Assembly (NCBI GenBank): GCA_041392205.1
Contig: JAWKMO010000011.1
Coordinates: forward strand, 1-63,759
DNA length: 63,759 bases
Source of the DNA: Halomarinibacterium sp041392205
GTDB taxonomy: Bacteria; Bacteroidota; Bacteroidia; Flavobacteriales; Flavobacteriaceae
Reading direction: 5' to 3'
In this document: positions 1 to 8,341 of the stretch, piece by piece
Layout of the letters: the number at the start of each line of letters is the position of its first letter
Position numbering within the stretch: position 1 is the stretch's first letter
Position numbers and translations under genes: made by a program
The notes under the pieces: generated by a model
Told to the model about the DNA's origin: nothing
Databases searched by the model: none
The model's input: the letters and a program-made list of their open reading frames with translations, nothing else

Positions 1-12
1 GGGAAATTTGTT

Positions 13-2241
13 CTAGTTTCTATCAAAACGGTCGAGATTCATTACTTTATCCCAAGCTTTTACAAAATCTTTTACAAACTTTTCTTTGCCATCTTCACTG
101 GCATATACTTCGGCTAAAGCTCTTAAAATGGAGTTAGACCCAAAAACTAAATCAACTCGTGTCCCCGTCCATTTTACAGCGCCTGTCTTGCGGTCACGAC
201 CTTCATAAAGCGTTTTATCAGTATCTACGGCTTTCCATTGGATTCCCATATCCAGTAGGTTTACAAAGAAATCGTTGCTTAAAGCGCCTGGTTTATGGGT
301 AAACACCCCATGTCCTGAACCTTCATGATTAGCATTTAAAACACGCATTCCTCCCACCAAAGCTGTCATTTCTGGCGCTGTAAGTGTTAATAATTGTGCT
401 TTATCGACTAATAAATGTTCTGCCGGTATGCTGAATTTTTCTTTGGTGTAGTTTCTGAAACCGTCCGCCAAAGGTTCTAACTCATTAGTTCCTTCAATGT
501 CCGTTTGACTTTGAAGTGCGTCATTTCTTCCCGGAGCAAAAGGTATCGATAGGGAAACACCTGCATCAAGTGCTGCTTTCTCAACGGCAGCGCAACCACC
601 CAAAACGATCATATCGGCTAAGGATATTTTCTTTCCTCCGGTAGCTTTTGCATTAAATGCATTGGCTATGCTTTTTAGAGTACTAATGGTGTTAGCCGTT
701 CCTAAATTCACTTTCCAATTTTTCATGGGCTCAAGAGCAATACGAGCACCATTGGCTCCTCCTCGTTTATCTCCCCCACGGAAGGTAGAAGCAGATGCCC
801 AAGCAGTGGATACTAATTCGGAAACAGACAATCCAGATGTAAGAATTTCTTCTTTAAGTTCTTTTATATCATTCTCTTCTACCAATTTAAAATCTACTGC
901 TGGAATTGGATCTTGCCAAATCAAATCTTCTTTAGGCACTTCTGGACCTAAATAACGAGATTTTGGACCCATATCACGATGGGTTAATTTAAACCAAGCT
1001 CTAGCATAAGCCTCTGCAAAAGATTGTGGGTCGTCTAAAAACTTTCTTGAGATTTTTTCGTAAGCAGGATCAAAGCGTAAGGACAAATCGGTAGTTAACA
1101 TGGTAGGTTTTCTGTTAGGGCCACCAAAGGGGTCGGGAATAATGGCTTCAGCATCTTTTGCAACCCATTGGTGTGCTCCGGCAGGACTTTTGGTTAATTC
1201 CCACTCATATTTAAATAAAAATTTAAAGAAATCATTACTCCATTGTACAGGGGTACTTGTCCATACTACTTCCAGTCCGGAGGTAATTGCATCTGCCCCT
1301 TTTCCTGAGCCGTATTTACTTGTCCAACCAAATCCTTGTAATTCGAGATCTGAGGATTCTGGATCACTTCCAACCAATGCTGTATCGCCAGCACCATGAG
1401 TTTTCCCAATGGTATGTCCTCCTGCAATAAGCGCCACCGTCTCTTCATCATTCATTGCCATCCTTTTAAATGTCTCCCGAATATCATGCGCTGCCAAGAC
1501 GGGATCTGGGTTGGCATCGGGGCCTTCTGGGTTAACATAAATAAGTCCCATTTGTACTGCTGCCAAAGGATTATCCAAATCTCTTTCTCCTTTTTTACTA
1601 TTTGAATAGCGGCTGTTGGGGGTGTTACTTAGTGCCAGCCATTCGGTTTCATTGCCCCAATTTACATCTAGATCTGGTTCCCAAACATCTTCCCTTCCAG
1701 CGCCAAAACCAAAGGTTCTAAACCCTGTAGATTCCAAAGCCACATTCCCTGCAAGAATCATTAAATCTGCCCAAGAAATTTTCTGTCCGTATTTTTGTTT
1801 AATAGGCCAAAGTAACCGTCTTGCTTTATCCAAACTCACATTATCTGGCCAAGAATTAAGTGGCGCAAAGCGTTGTTGTCCACGACCACCTCCTCCTCTT
1901 CCATCGCCAGAACGATAGGTTCCAGCACTATGCCAAGCCATGCGTATAAACAATCCAGCGTAACTGCCATAATCGGCAGGCCACCAATCTTGGGAATCGG
2001 TCATTACCGCCAAAAGGTCTTTCTTTAAAGCGGCATAATCCAACTTTTTAAATGCCTGTGCATAATTGAAATCCTCACCAAGGGGATTCGATTTTTCAGA
2101 ATGCTGACTTAACAATTCAAGTTTTAATTGGTTTGGCCACCAATCGCTATTGGTGGTTCCATTACCTGCAATTTGTCCCATCGTTCCGATCAAAAAAGGG
2201 CATTTCCCACTATCGTCTGTAGTATTGTTATGTGTATCCAT
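13..2241 (-). CDS. katG: Catalase-peroxidase (KatG)
   Basis: A bifunctional heme enzyme that removes hydrogen peroxide by catalase and peroxidase chemistry. The 742-residue length is normal for the two-domain bacterial family. The N-terminal domain holds the distal triad R100, W103, H104 in RMAWHSAGTYR and the proximal heme ligand H276 in GGHTIGKTHG. W103, Y235 (GLIYVNPEGP) and M261 (RMAMND) are placed to form the family's Trp-Tyr-Met cross-link needed for catalase activity. The C-terminal half is the degenerate, heme-free second peroxidase domain. There is no signal peptide, so it is probably cytoplasmic. It is transcribed away from the aminotransferase gene end across a 128-bp spacer containing two short palindromes. 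Identification is secure. Confidence 0.98.
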   Translation of the reverse strand: MDTHNNTTDDSGKCPFLIGTMGQIAGNGTTNSDWWPNQLKLELLSQHSEKSNPLGEDFNYAQAFKKLDYAALKKDLLAVMTDSQDWWPADYGSYAGLFIRMAWHSAGTYRSGDGRGGGGRGQQRFAPLNSWPDNVSLDKARRLLWPIKQKYGQKISWADLMILAGNVALESTGFRTFGFGAGREDVWEPDLDVNWGNETEWLALSNTPNSRYSNSKKGERDLDNPLAAVQMGLIYVNPEGPDANPDPVLAAHDIRETFKRMAMNDEETVALIAGGHTIGKTHGAGDTALVGSDPESSDLELQGFGWTSKYGSGKGADAITSGLEVVWTSTPVQWSNDFFKFLFKYEWELTKSPAGAHQWVAKDAEAIIPDPFGGPNRKPTMLTTDLSLRFDPAYEKISRKFLDDPQSFAEAYARAWFKLTHRDMGPKSRYLGPEVPKEDLIWQDPIPAVDFKLVEENDIKELKEEILTSGLSVSELVSTAWASASTFRGGDKRGGANGARIALEPMKNWKVNLGTANTISTLKSIANAFNAKATGGKKISLADMIVLGGCAAVEKAALDAGVSLSIPFAPGRNDALQSQTDIEGTNELEPLADGFRNYTKEKFSIPAEHLLVDKAQLLTLTAPEMTALVGGMRVLNANHEGSGHGVFTHKPGALSNDFFVNLLDMGIQWKAVDTDKTLYEGRDRKTGAVKWTGTRVDLVFGSNSILRALAEVYASEDGKEKFVKDFVKAWDKVMNLDRFDRN

Positions 2242-2308
2242 AATAATTAGGTTATGTATTTTCTAAAGCTAAAAATACCATTAAAAAAACCCATTAAAAA
2301 GGAACTAT

Positions 2309-2350
2309 AATTGTATGTCGCAATTTTAGTATTGAATAATCTTATACTAA
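2309..2350 (-). promoter_or_regulatory. Two palindromes upstream of katG
   Basis: Two inverted repeats lie 70-110 bp before the katG start: AATTG-N7-CAATT (2309-2325) and TTAGTAT-N11-ATACTAA (2326-2332 with 2344-2350). A weak -7-like box (TAGCTTTA) lies nearer the gene. Peroxide-responsive regulators such as OxyR or PerR control katG in relatives, but neither palindrome is a clear match to a known box. Operator function is inference. Confidence 0.3.
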
Positions 2351-2369
2351 GAATAAAAAGGAATCTTAT

Positions 2370-3512
2370 TTATATATTGTTTAGTATTCTAGCTGCTTCT
2401 TGAAGTGTTTGTTCCGTTTTTGCAAAACATATTCGTAGTTGTTTAAAATCTTCTTGATTTTTATTAAATACCGAGGTTGGAATCGTAGCTAACTTGTATT
2501 CTTTTGTTAATTTCTCGGCAAAAAGCACATCTTTTTCTGAAGAAATTTCAGCGTAATTCAATAATTGAAAATAGGTTCCCTTGGAAGGTGTAAACTTGAA
2601 GCGAGATCCTTTAATCAATTTCAGAAAGTAATCCCGTTTTTTTTCATAAAATTGGGGTATTGACAAATAATGCTGAGGGTTTTCGAGATGCGTTGCCAGC
2701 CCTTTTTGTATTGGGTGATTAACACAAAATACATTGTATTGATGTACTTTCTGAAATTCTTTCATTAGATATTCTGGAGCGACACAATACCCCATTTTCC
2801 AGCCCGTATTATGAAACGTTTTCCCAAAGGAAGCTGTAATGAATGTGCGTTGCGAAAGAGTTTCAAACCGTGCAGCACTTTGGTGTTTTTCACCATCAAA
2901 AATGATATGCTCATACACCTCATCACTTAGGAGAATTAGGTCATGTTTTTCTGCCAAAAGTTCTAATTGAAGCATATCCTCTTTGGTAAATAACATCCCA
3001 CTTGGATTGTGTGGACTATTGATGATAATCATTTTGGTATTTGCAGAAATAGTTTCTTCAACTTCATCCCAATTAGGCCGATAAAAAGGTGGTAGGAGCT
3101 GTAGGGGTTTTGTAATGCCTCCAAATAATTCGATAGCGGGTTCGTAACAGTCGTAGGCAGGAGCAAAAACAATCACTTCGTCACCTTTATGAATGGTAGC
3201 AGCAATGGCTGTAAAAATGGCTTGTGTAGCGCCTGCTGTAAGAGTAATTTCGGTAGAAGGATGGTAGCTTTTTCCGTAAAGCGATTCTATTTTTTCAGAA
3301 ATGCGTTCCCGCAAAACCAAATCTCCTTGCATTGGCGCATATTGATTATAGCCCTCTTTCATCGCTTTTGACACCGCTTCAATTAAAATGGGATCACTTT
3401 CAAAATTTGGAAACCCTTGGGATAAGTTGAGTGCTCCATAATCGGCTGCCATTTTGCTCATTACTGTAAAAATGGAGGTTGATACGTTGGGCAGTTTGGA
3501 AAATTGCTTCAT
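2370..3512 (-). CDS. PLP aminotransferase, class I/II, methionine aminotransferase-like (YbdL/KAT family)
   Basis: A fold-type I pyridoxal-phosphate aminotransferase, 380 residues. Visible motifs are the N-terminal LNLSQGFPNF, the phosphate-region TAGATQAIF (about 92-100), the substrate loop NSPHNPSG (165-172), D197 and Y200 in SDEVYEH, and the Schiff-base lysine K231 in ASFGKTFHNTGWK. The GQGFPNF-type start and ASFGKTFHNTGWK are typical of the kynurenine aminotransferase/YbdL branch, which transaminates methionine and aromatic 2-oxo acids. Substrate cannot be fixed from sequence. It lies 63 bp downstream of sdhB beyond a strong terminator, so it is probably transcribed separately. No membrane segment or signal is present. 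Confidence 0.88.
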   Translation of the reverse strand: MKQFSKLPNVSTSIFTVMSKMAADYGALNLSQGFPNFESDPILIEAVSKAMKEGYNQYAPMQGDLVLRERISEKIESLYGKSYHPSTEITLTAGATQAIFTAIAATIHKGDEVIVFAPAYDCYEPAIELFGGITKPLQLLPPFYRPNWDEVEETISANTKMIIINSPHNPSGMLFTKEDMLQLELLAEKHDLILLSDEVYEHIIFDGEKHQSAARFETLSQRTFITASFGKTFHNTGWKMGYCVAPEYLMKEFQKVHQYNVFCVNHPIQKGLATHLENPQHYLSIPQFYEKKRDYFLKLIKGSRFKFTPSKGTYFQLLNYAEISSEKDVLFAEKLTKEYKLATIPTSVFNKNQEDFKQLRICFAKTEQTLQEAARILNNI

Positions 3513-3520
3513 TCTTTAAA

Positions 3521-3553
3521 AATAAAAAAATCCCAAGCATTTGCTCGGGATTT
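3521..3553 (-). terminator. Rho-independent terminator of the sdh operon
   Basis: On the minus strand an AAATCCC/GGGATTT stem extends through one mismatch into AGC/GCT around an ATTT-type loop, followed by a run of seven T. It begins about 22 bp after the sdhB stop codon and separates the operon from the aminotransferase gene. Confidence 0.8.
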
Positions 3554-3575
3554 AATAGTTTTAATTTTCTAATGC

Positions 3576-4322
3576 TTATCCTTTCATACTCGCTGCGAGA
3601 TATTCTCTATTCATGCGAGCGATATTTTCTAATGAAATTCCTTTGGGGCATTCTACTTCGCAGGCACCGGTATTGGTACAATTTCCAAAGCCCTCTTTGT
3701 CCATTTGTGCGACCATATTTAACACCCGTTGGGTAGCTTCTACCCTTCCTTGTGGTAATAGTGCAAATTGGCTCACTTTTGCCGAAGTAAATAACATGGC
3801 ACTCGCATTTTTACAAGCGGCCACACAAGCACCACAACCAATACAAGTGGCGGCTTCAAAAGAAGCATCGGCATGGTCTTTATTAATTGGGATGGCATTT
3901 GCATCAATAGTATTTCCGGAAGTATTTACCGAAATATATCCTCCTGCTTGTTGAATCCTATCGAACGCGCTTCTATCGACCATTAAGTCTTTGATCACCG
4001 GGAATGCTTTAGCTCTAAAGGGCTCAATTACAATAGTATCCCCATCGTTAAATTTTCGCATGTGCAATTGACACGTAGTGACCAATCTATCTGGACCATG
4101 AGGCTCTCCATTAATTTGTAGGGAACAAGACCCACAGATTCCTTCTCTACAATCGTGATCGAACACGACAGGTTCTTCCCCTTTTTCAATGAGTTGTTCG
4201 TTCAACACATCCAACATTTCCAAAAAGGACATATCGCCATCCACTCCATCTATTGGGTAGGTTTGCATACTCCCTTTGGCTTGGGCATTTTTTTGTCTCC
4301 AGATTTTTAAGGTAAGTTTCAT
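3576..4322 (-). CDS. sdhB: Succinate dehydrogenase/fumarate reductase iron-sulfur subunit
   Basis: Complex II electron-transfer subunit, 248 residues, carrying electrons from the flavoprotein to menaquinone. The N-terminal [2Fe-2S] ferredoxin domain has C58, C63, C66 (CREGICGSC) and C84. The C-terminal domain has CIGCGACVAAC (C160, C163, C166, C170) plus C215, C221 and C225 (CTNTGACEVEC), the ligands of the [4Fe-4S] and [3Fe-4S] clusters. The ATG follows the sdhA stop by 3 bp, so the two are almost certainly translated from one message. It is the last gene of the operon and is followed by a clear terminator. Confidence 0.97.
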   Translation of the reverse strand: MKLTLKIWRQKNAQAKGSMQTYPIDGVDGDMSFLEMLDVLNEQLIEKGEEPVVFDHDCREGICGSCSLQINGEPHGPDRLVTTCQLHMRKFNDGDTIVIEPFRAKAFPVIKDLMVDRSAFDRIQQAGGYISVNTSGNTIDANAIPINKDHADASFEAATCIGCGACVAACKNASAMLFTSAKVSQFALLPQGRVEATQRVLNMVAQMDKEGFGNCTNTGACEVECPKGISLENIARMNREYLAASMKG

Positions 4323-4325
4323 AGT

Positions 4326-6326
4326 CTATTTGTATGAACGTGTTTTTACTTCAATATTTTCGTATTCCAAATTTTCTTTGTGTAATACCGCATCGCTGGG
4401 TTCTCCTTTGTATTCCCAAGCAGCTACATACATAAAGTTTTCGTCATCACGTAATGCTTCTCCTTCTTCGGTTTGGTATTCTTCTCTAAAGTGACCTCCA
4501 CAAGATTCATTTCGATGCAACGCATCCTTAGCAAACAATTCGCCTAATTCTAAAAAGTCGGCCACCCGCATTGCTTTTTCCAATTCTTGATTGGTTTCAT
4601 CCATTGCACCAGGCACTTTTACATCCTTCCAGAATTCTTCACGAAGTGCTTTAATTTCAGCAATGGCCTCCTTCAATCCCTTTTCATTACGAGCCATCCC
4701 TACTTTATCCCACATTATTTTACCTAACCGCTTATGGAAATGGTCCACGCTTTTGGTACCATTATTATTTACCAATTTTTCAAGAGTTGTTCTCACATTC
4801 TTTTCAGCTGCATCAAATTCGGGTAAATCGGTAGAAATTTTTCCGGTTCTAATATCTTTTGAAAGATAATCTCCTATGGTGTAAGGCAACACAAAATACC
4901 CGTCCGCAAGACCTTGCATTAAAGCACTGGCTCCCAAACGGTTGGCTCCATGATCACTGAAATTTGCCTCTCCTGCAGCATAACAGCCCGGAATCGTGGT
5001 CATTAAATTGTAATCTACCCAAACACCACCCATGGTATAGTGAACCGCAGGATAAATCATCATAGGGGTTTTATACGGATTTTGATCGACTATTTTTTCA
5101 TACATCTGAAACAAATTGCCGTACTTATTTTCGACTACTTTTTCTCCTAATTGACGAATGGTATCTTCGGAAGGGGTTTCTAATTTTTGAATGGCTGCCT
5201 GCTCTTTCCCGTAACGCATAATGGCCGAAGAAAAGTCCAAATACACCGCTTCACCGGTTTTATTCACCCCAAATCCTGCATCACATCGTTCTTTAGCAGC
5301 CCGTGAAGCTACGTCACGAGGCACTAAGTTTCCGAAAGATGGATAACGGCGCTCTAAGTAGTAATCTCTATCTTCTTCAGCTATTTCGGTGGGTTTTAAT
5401 TTTCCTTCTCGAATGGCTTTAGCATCTTCTAATTTTTTGGGAACCCAAATACGTCCGTCGTTTCTAAGGGATTCGGACATCAATGTTAATTTCGATTGAT
5501 GATCTCCAGATACTGGAATACATGTTGGGTGAATTTGTGTGTAACATGGATTGGCAAAATAGGCTCCTTTTTTATGAATTTTCCAAGCAGCGGTTACGTT
5601 ACTTCCCATGGCATTGGTTGAAAGGAAAAATACATTCCCATAACCCCCTGTGGCTATTACCACGGCATGGGCCGAATGTCTCTCTAATTTACCGGTTACT
5701 AAATCACGCGCAATAATGCCTCTGGCTTTACCATTGACAATGACTAAATCCAGCATCTCGTGCCGGTTATAGGCTTTGATTTTTCCTCTATTTATTTGTC
5801 TATTCATTGCGGAATAGGCTCCTAATAATAGTTGTTGCCCTGTTTGCCCTTTGGCGTAAAATGTTCGAGAAACGAGTACCCCGCCAAAAGAACGGTTGTC
5901 TAATAATCCCCCATATTCACGAGCAAAAGGAACTCCTTGTGCCACACATTGATCAATAATATTTGCTGAAACTTCAGCCAATCGATAGACGTTTTCTTCA
6001 CGGGCACGGTAATCGCCTCCTTTAATAGTATCGTAAAAAAGACGATAGGTAGAATCCCCATCTCCTTGGTAATTTTTGGCGGCATTGATTCCTCCTTGTG
6101 CTGCTATTGAATGTGCTCGACGCGGTGAATCCTGATAACAAAATGTTTTTACGTTGTAGCCCAATTCGGCAAGCGTAGCAGCAGCACTTCCCCCTGCTAA
6201 TCCTGTTCCTACAACAATCACATCGATGTTACGCTTATTGGCTGGATTTACTAAATCGATGTGACTTTTATGATTTGTCCACTTTTGGGCTAAGGGTCCT
6301 TTGGGTAATTTTGAATCTAATGACAT
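4326..6326 (-). CDS. sdhA: Succinate dehydrogenase/fumarate reductase flavoprotein subunit
   Basis: Catalytic subunit of complex II, 666 residues, oxidising succinate to fumarate at the inner face of the cytoplasmic membrane. The Rossmann FAD motif is VVGTGLAGGSAAA (about 38-50). H72 in RRAHSIAAQGGINAA is the histidine that carries covalent FAD in this family. Further family motifs are HPTCIPVSGDHQSKL, AAGEANFSDHGANRLGAS and the C-terminal helical region with NESCGGHFREEYQTEEGE. Length and motifs match the B-type (Bacillus/Bacteroidota) enzymes that use one cytochrome b subunit. It sits between sdhC (11-bp gap) and sdhB (3-bp gap). Confidence 0.98.
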   Translation of the reverse strand: MSLDSKLPKGPLAQKWTNHKSHIDLVNPANKRNIDVIVVGTGLAGGSAAATLAELGYNVKTFCYQDSPRRAHSIAAQGGINAAKNYQGDGDSTYRLFYDTIKGGDYRAREENVYRLAEVSANIIDQCVAQGVPFAREYGGLLDNRSFGGVLVSRTFYAKGQTGQQLLLGAYSAMNRQINRGKIKAYNRHEMLDLVIVNGKARGIIARDLVTGKLERHSAHAVVIATGGYGNVFFLSTNAMGSNVTAAWKIHKKGAYFANPCYTQIHPTCIPVSGDHQSKLTLMSESLRNDGRIWVPKKLEDAKAIREGKLKPTEIAEEDRDYYLERRYPSFGNLVPRDVASRAAKERCDAGFGVNKTGEAVYLDFSSAIMRYGKEQAAIQKLETPSEDTIRQLGEKVVENKYGNLFQMYEKIVDQNPYKTPMMIYPAVHYTMGGVWVDYNLMTTIPGCYAAGEANFSDHGANRLGASALMQGLADGYFVLPYTIGDYLSKDIRTGKISTDLPEFDAAEKNVRTTLEKLVNNNGTKSVDHFHKRLGKIMWDKVGMARNEKGLKEAIAEIKALREEFWKDVKVPGAMDETNQELEKAMRVADFLELGELFAKDALHRNESCGGHFREEYQTEEGEALRDDENFMYVAAWEYKGEPSDAVLHKENLEYENIEVKTRSYK

Positions 6327-6337
6327 AACGATAGCTT

Positions 6338-7003
6338 TTAGTGGGGTAATTGATTAAAATGATGATAGAGGGCAATAACTATAAATCCGAGGGGGATGAG
6401 TATTGCAAAAGCTTTGGTAAAGCCTTTTAATGCCCTGGAATATTTATTGTTGAAGCCCACACTTTGAAAGGCCGATGAAAAGCCATGCCATAAATGGAAT
6501 GCCAACAAAATAAAAGCCAACACATAAATGCTAACACGAATAGGATTTTCAAATTTGTGAACGGTTTCGGCATAGTAGCGAGTTGGATCTTCGGGATGAG
6601 ACTCTATGTATTTGTGAACAATCTCCGGAATCCAAAAATCATAAAAGTGTAATCCTAAAAAAGCTAAAATAACCAAGCCGGAAATAATCATGTTCCTAGA
6701 GGCCCAGTTAGCACTGGCACCCCCTTTATAGCTTGCATATTTAACTGCACGGGCATTTCGATTTTGAATTTCCAGCATAAAGCCCATCACAAAGTGAAAT
6801 ACTACCCCAAAAATCAATACCGGCTGAAGGACAAATTGTACCAAACCATTAGTCCCCATAAAATGGGACCAACTATTAAAAGTGTCGGGGGCAATGACCG
6901 AAGTAAAATTTATGGTAAAATGTTGTGCTAAGAAAAAGACCAAAAACAATCCAGAAAGAGCCATAGTAACTTTTCTGGCGATAGAAGAGGAGAGTAATCC
7001 CAT
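6338..7003 (-). CDS. sdhC: Succinate dehydrogenase cytochrome b subunit
   Basis: Membrane anchor of complex II, 221 residues, of the single-subunit five-helix b-type family (B. subtilis SdhC, Wolinella FrdC). Five hydrophobic helices are visible at roughly 13-33, 57-80, 105-123, 158-178 and 193-214. Histidines lie in several of them (for example LAQHF, VFHFVMG, GLHFYDFW, AFHLWHG), as expected for two heme b groups. I place the start at the ATG at 7003 (MGLLSSSIARK). The frame opens at a TTG at 7018, but that codon is only about 8 nt from the likely transcription start, and the ATG gives the usual N terminus. It is the first gene of sdhCAB. Confidence 0.93.
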   Translation of the reverse strand: MGLLSSSIARKVTMALSGLFLVFFLAQHFTINFTSVIAPDTFNSWSHFMGTNGLVQFVLQPVLIFGVVFHFVMGFMLEIQNRNARAVKYASYKGGASANWASRNMIISGLVILAFLGLHFYDFWIPEIVHKYIESHPEDPTRYYAETVHKFENPIRVSIYVLAFILLAFHLWHGFSSAFQSVGFNNKYSRALKGFTKAFAILIPLGFIVIALYHHFNQLPH

Positions 7004-7031
7004 AGTGTATCTTTTCAAAAATTTTTATAGA

Positions 7032-7064
7032 CAAAAGTACGGCTGAAAATAATGAAACACAAAA
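7032..7064 (-). promoter_or_regulatory. Promoter of sdhCAB (Bacteroidota -33/-7 type)
   Basis: Minus strand: a -33 TTTTG (7060-7064), a 20-nt spacer, and a -7 TACTTTTG (7032-7039) that fits TAnnTTTG exactly. Transcription would start near 7026, leaving a leader of about 22 nt to the ATG at 7003. This spacing also argues against the TTG at 7018. Confidence 0.7.
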
Positions 7065-7120
7065 AATTAAAACCTAAAACTTATAATTTGTATTATTTTT
7101 AAATAACTGGTTAGCTCAAA

Positions 7121-7154
7121 TAAAAAAGCCATTTGATGATACAAATGGCTTTTA
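7121..7154 (-). terminator. Terminator after the T9SS protein gene
   Basis: A perfect 8-bp inverted repeat GCCATTTG/CAAATGGC (7128-7135 with 7142-7149), extended by A/T pairs, lies 21 bp past the stop of the 7175-8284 gene. On the minus strand it ends in a run of six T. Confidence 0.75.
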
Positions 7155-7174
7155 GACTTTTTAAGCGTAAAAAA

Positions 7175-8284
7175 TTATTTAACGATTAATTTTTTAACTG
7201 AAGAAGCTCCTTGTTGAGTTAATTTAACTGAATAAACTCCGGGAGCAAGAATAGAAATATCAAGAGCGTTTTCAACAACTGTATCAATTACTTTTTTTCC
7301 TAACATATCATACACAACAACTTGTTTTTCTCCATCAAATTGAGACTCGATGTTTACCACATTGGTATTTGCTGGGTTTGGGAAAATTACAAAACTTGTT
7401 TGTTCGTTATTAGAAACTCCAAGATTTTCTACTAGCTCAACAGCAAACATTAAGTTAGAAGGAGTACATTGGCAAAGTCCCAATATAGAAGTATATCCAG
7501 GAACAACATCCTCAGATATCATTAATCCTCCAGCTAATACGTCTGTAGCTCCAAAGGCAAAACCATCGGCAGAAAAGTCATAAACAACTCCTGTTGGCAC
7601 ACCTGTAGAAGGATTAATTTGCACAACTGTATCTCTGTTTGGAGCGGTTCCATTTTGATCGTGAATCCATAACCAAGGACCCCCTGGCGACACATTATCA
7701 ATAGCGCCACCATAAATAGTGGTTCCGTGAGTAGCTGCTGGAATTACGGATAATTCGAAACCAAACATATCTACTGATGCAATATCAGAGGCAAAGTCTC
7801 CAATCCAAAATCCGCCGTTACCTCCATCTAATGTTGGATCATACGAACACATTCTAGCTTCGGCAGTAGATGCGGTTGCAACAATAATAGTATCTGTAAC
7901 TGTTTTTGTTACTGGATCAACTTTAAAAATTTCAAGTCCTGCAGTACCCAGATAAATACTAGTTCCATCAGTAGTCATAGAACGAGTTCCAGTGACACCA
8001 GGTACTACAAATGATTCAAGCAAAGTACCTGTAGAAGAAAGACGGTGAATAATATCTGTAGCCCAAGCGGATACCCAGTATTCTCCATTTAAATATACGA
8101 TTCCAGCTAAACCATCCGCTCCTACAGTTCCACCAGAACCAATGTCTGTAATAAATAAAAGATCAAATAAAGCTCTGTTAGAATTTTGAATTTGATTGTC
8201 ATTTTGAGGACCAGCCTCTGCTTGCTGCGCTTGCATAGAAAAGGTTAAGGCAGCACAAATAAAACTAAAGATAATTTTTTTCAT
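7175..8284 (-). CDS. T9SS type A-sorted secreted protein, propeller-like, function unknown
   Basis: 369 residues with a Sec signal peptide (MKKIIFSFICAALTFSMQAQ). The last ~75 residues form a type A T9SS sorting domain: FVIFPNPANTNVVNIES, then VVVYDMLGKKV, then LAPGVYSVKL and a terminal KKLIVK. It should be exported across the outer membrane by T9SS and either released or anchored to surface lipopolysaccharide. The middle (about 45-285) has short repeated strands such as GLAGIVYLNGEYWVSAW and TDGTSIYLGTAGLEIFKVD, suggesting a beta-propeller, but I recognise no enzyme motif. It is 57 bp downstream of the large Asp-box protein on the same strand. A -7-like box at 8329-8336 suggests its own promoter. 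Confidence 0.8.
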   Translation of the reverse strand: MKKIIFSFICAALTFSMQAQQAEAGPQNDNQIQNSNRALFDLLFITDIGSGGTVGADGLAGIVYLNGEYWVSAWATDIIHRLSSTGTLLESFVVPGVTGTRSMTTDGTSIYLGTAGLEIFKVDPVTKTVTDTIIVATASTAEARMCSYDPTLDGGNGGFWIGDFASDIASVDMFGFELSVIPAATHGTTIYGGAIDNVSPGGPWLWIHDQNGTAPNRDTVVQINPSTGVPTGVVYDFSADGFAFGATDVLAGGLMISEDVVPGYTSILGLCQCTPSNLMFAVELVENLGVSNNEQTSFVIFPNPANTNVVNIESQFDGEKQVVVYDMLGKKVIDTVVENALDISILAPGVYSVKLTQQGASSVKKLIVK

Positions 8285-8328
8285 ATAAATTTAAGGTTTA
8301 AATTATTAATAAATTTACTCATTGTAAA

Positions 8329-8336
8329 CAAAAATA
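8329..8336 (-). promoter_or_regulatory. Candidate -7 box for the T9SS protein gene
   Basis: Minus-strand TATTTTTG matches TAnnTTTG, 44 bp before the ATG. No good -33 element is seen at the right distance, so the call is tentative. Confidence 0.35.
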
Positions 8337-8341
8337 TAAAA

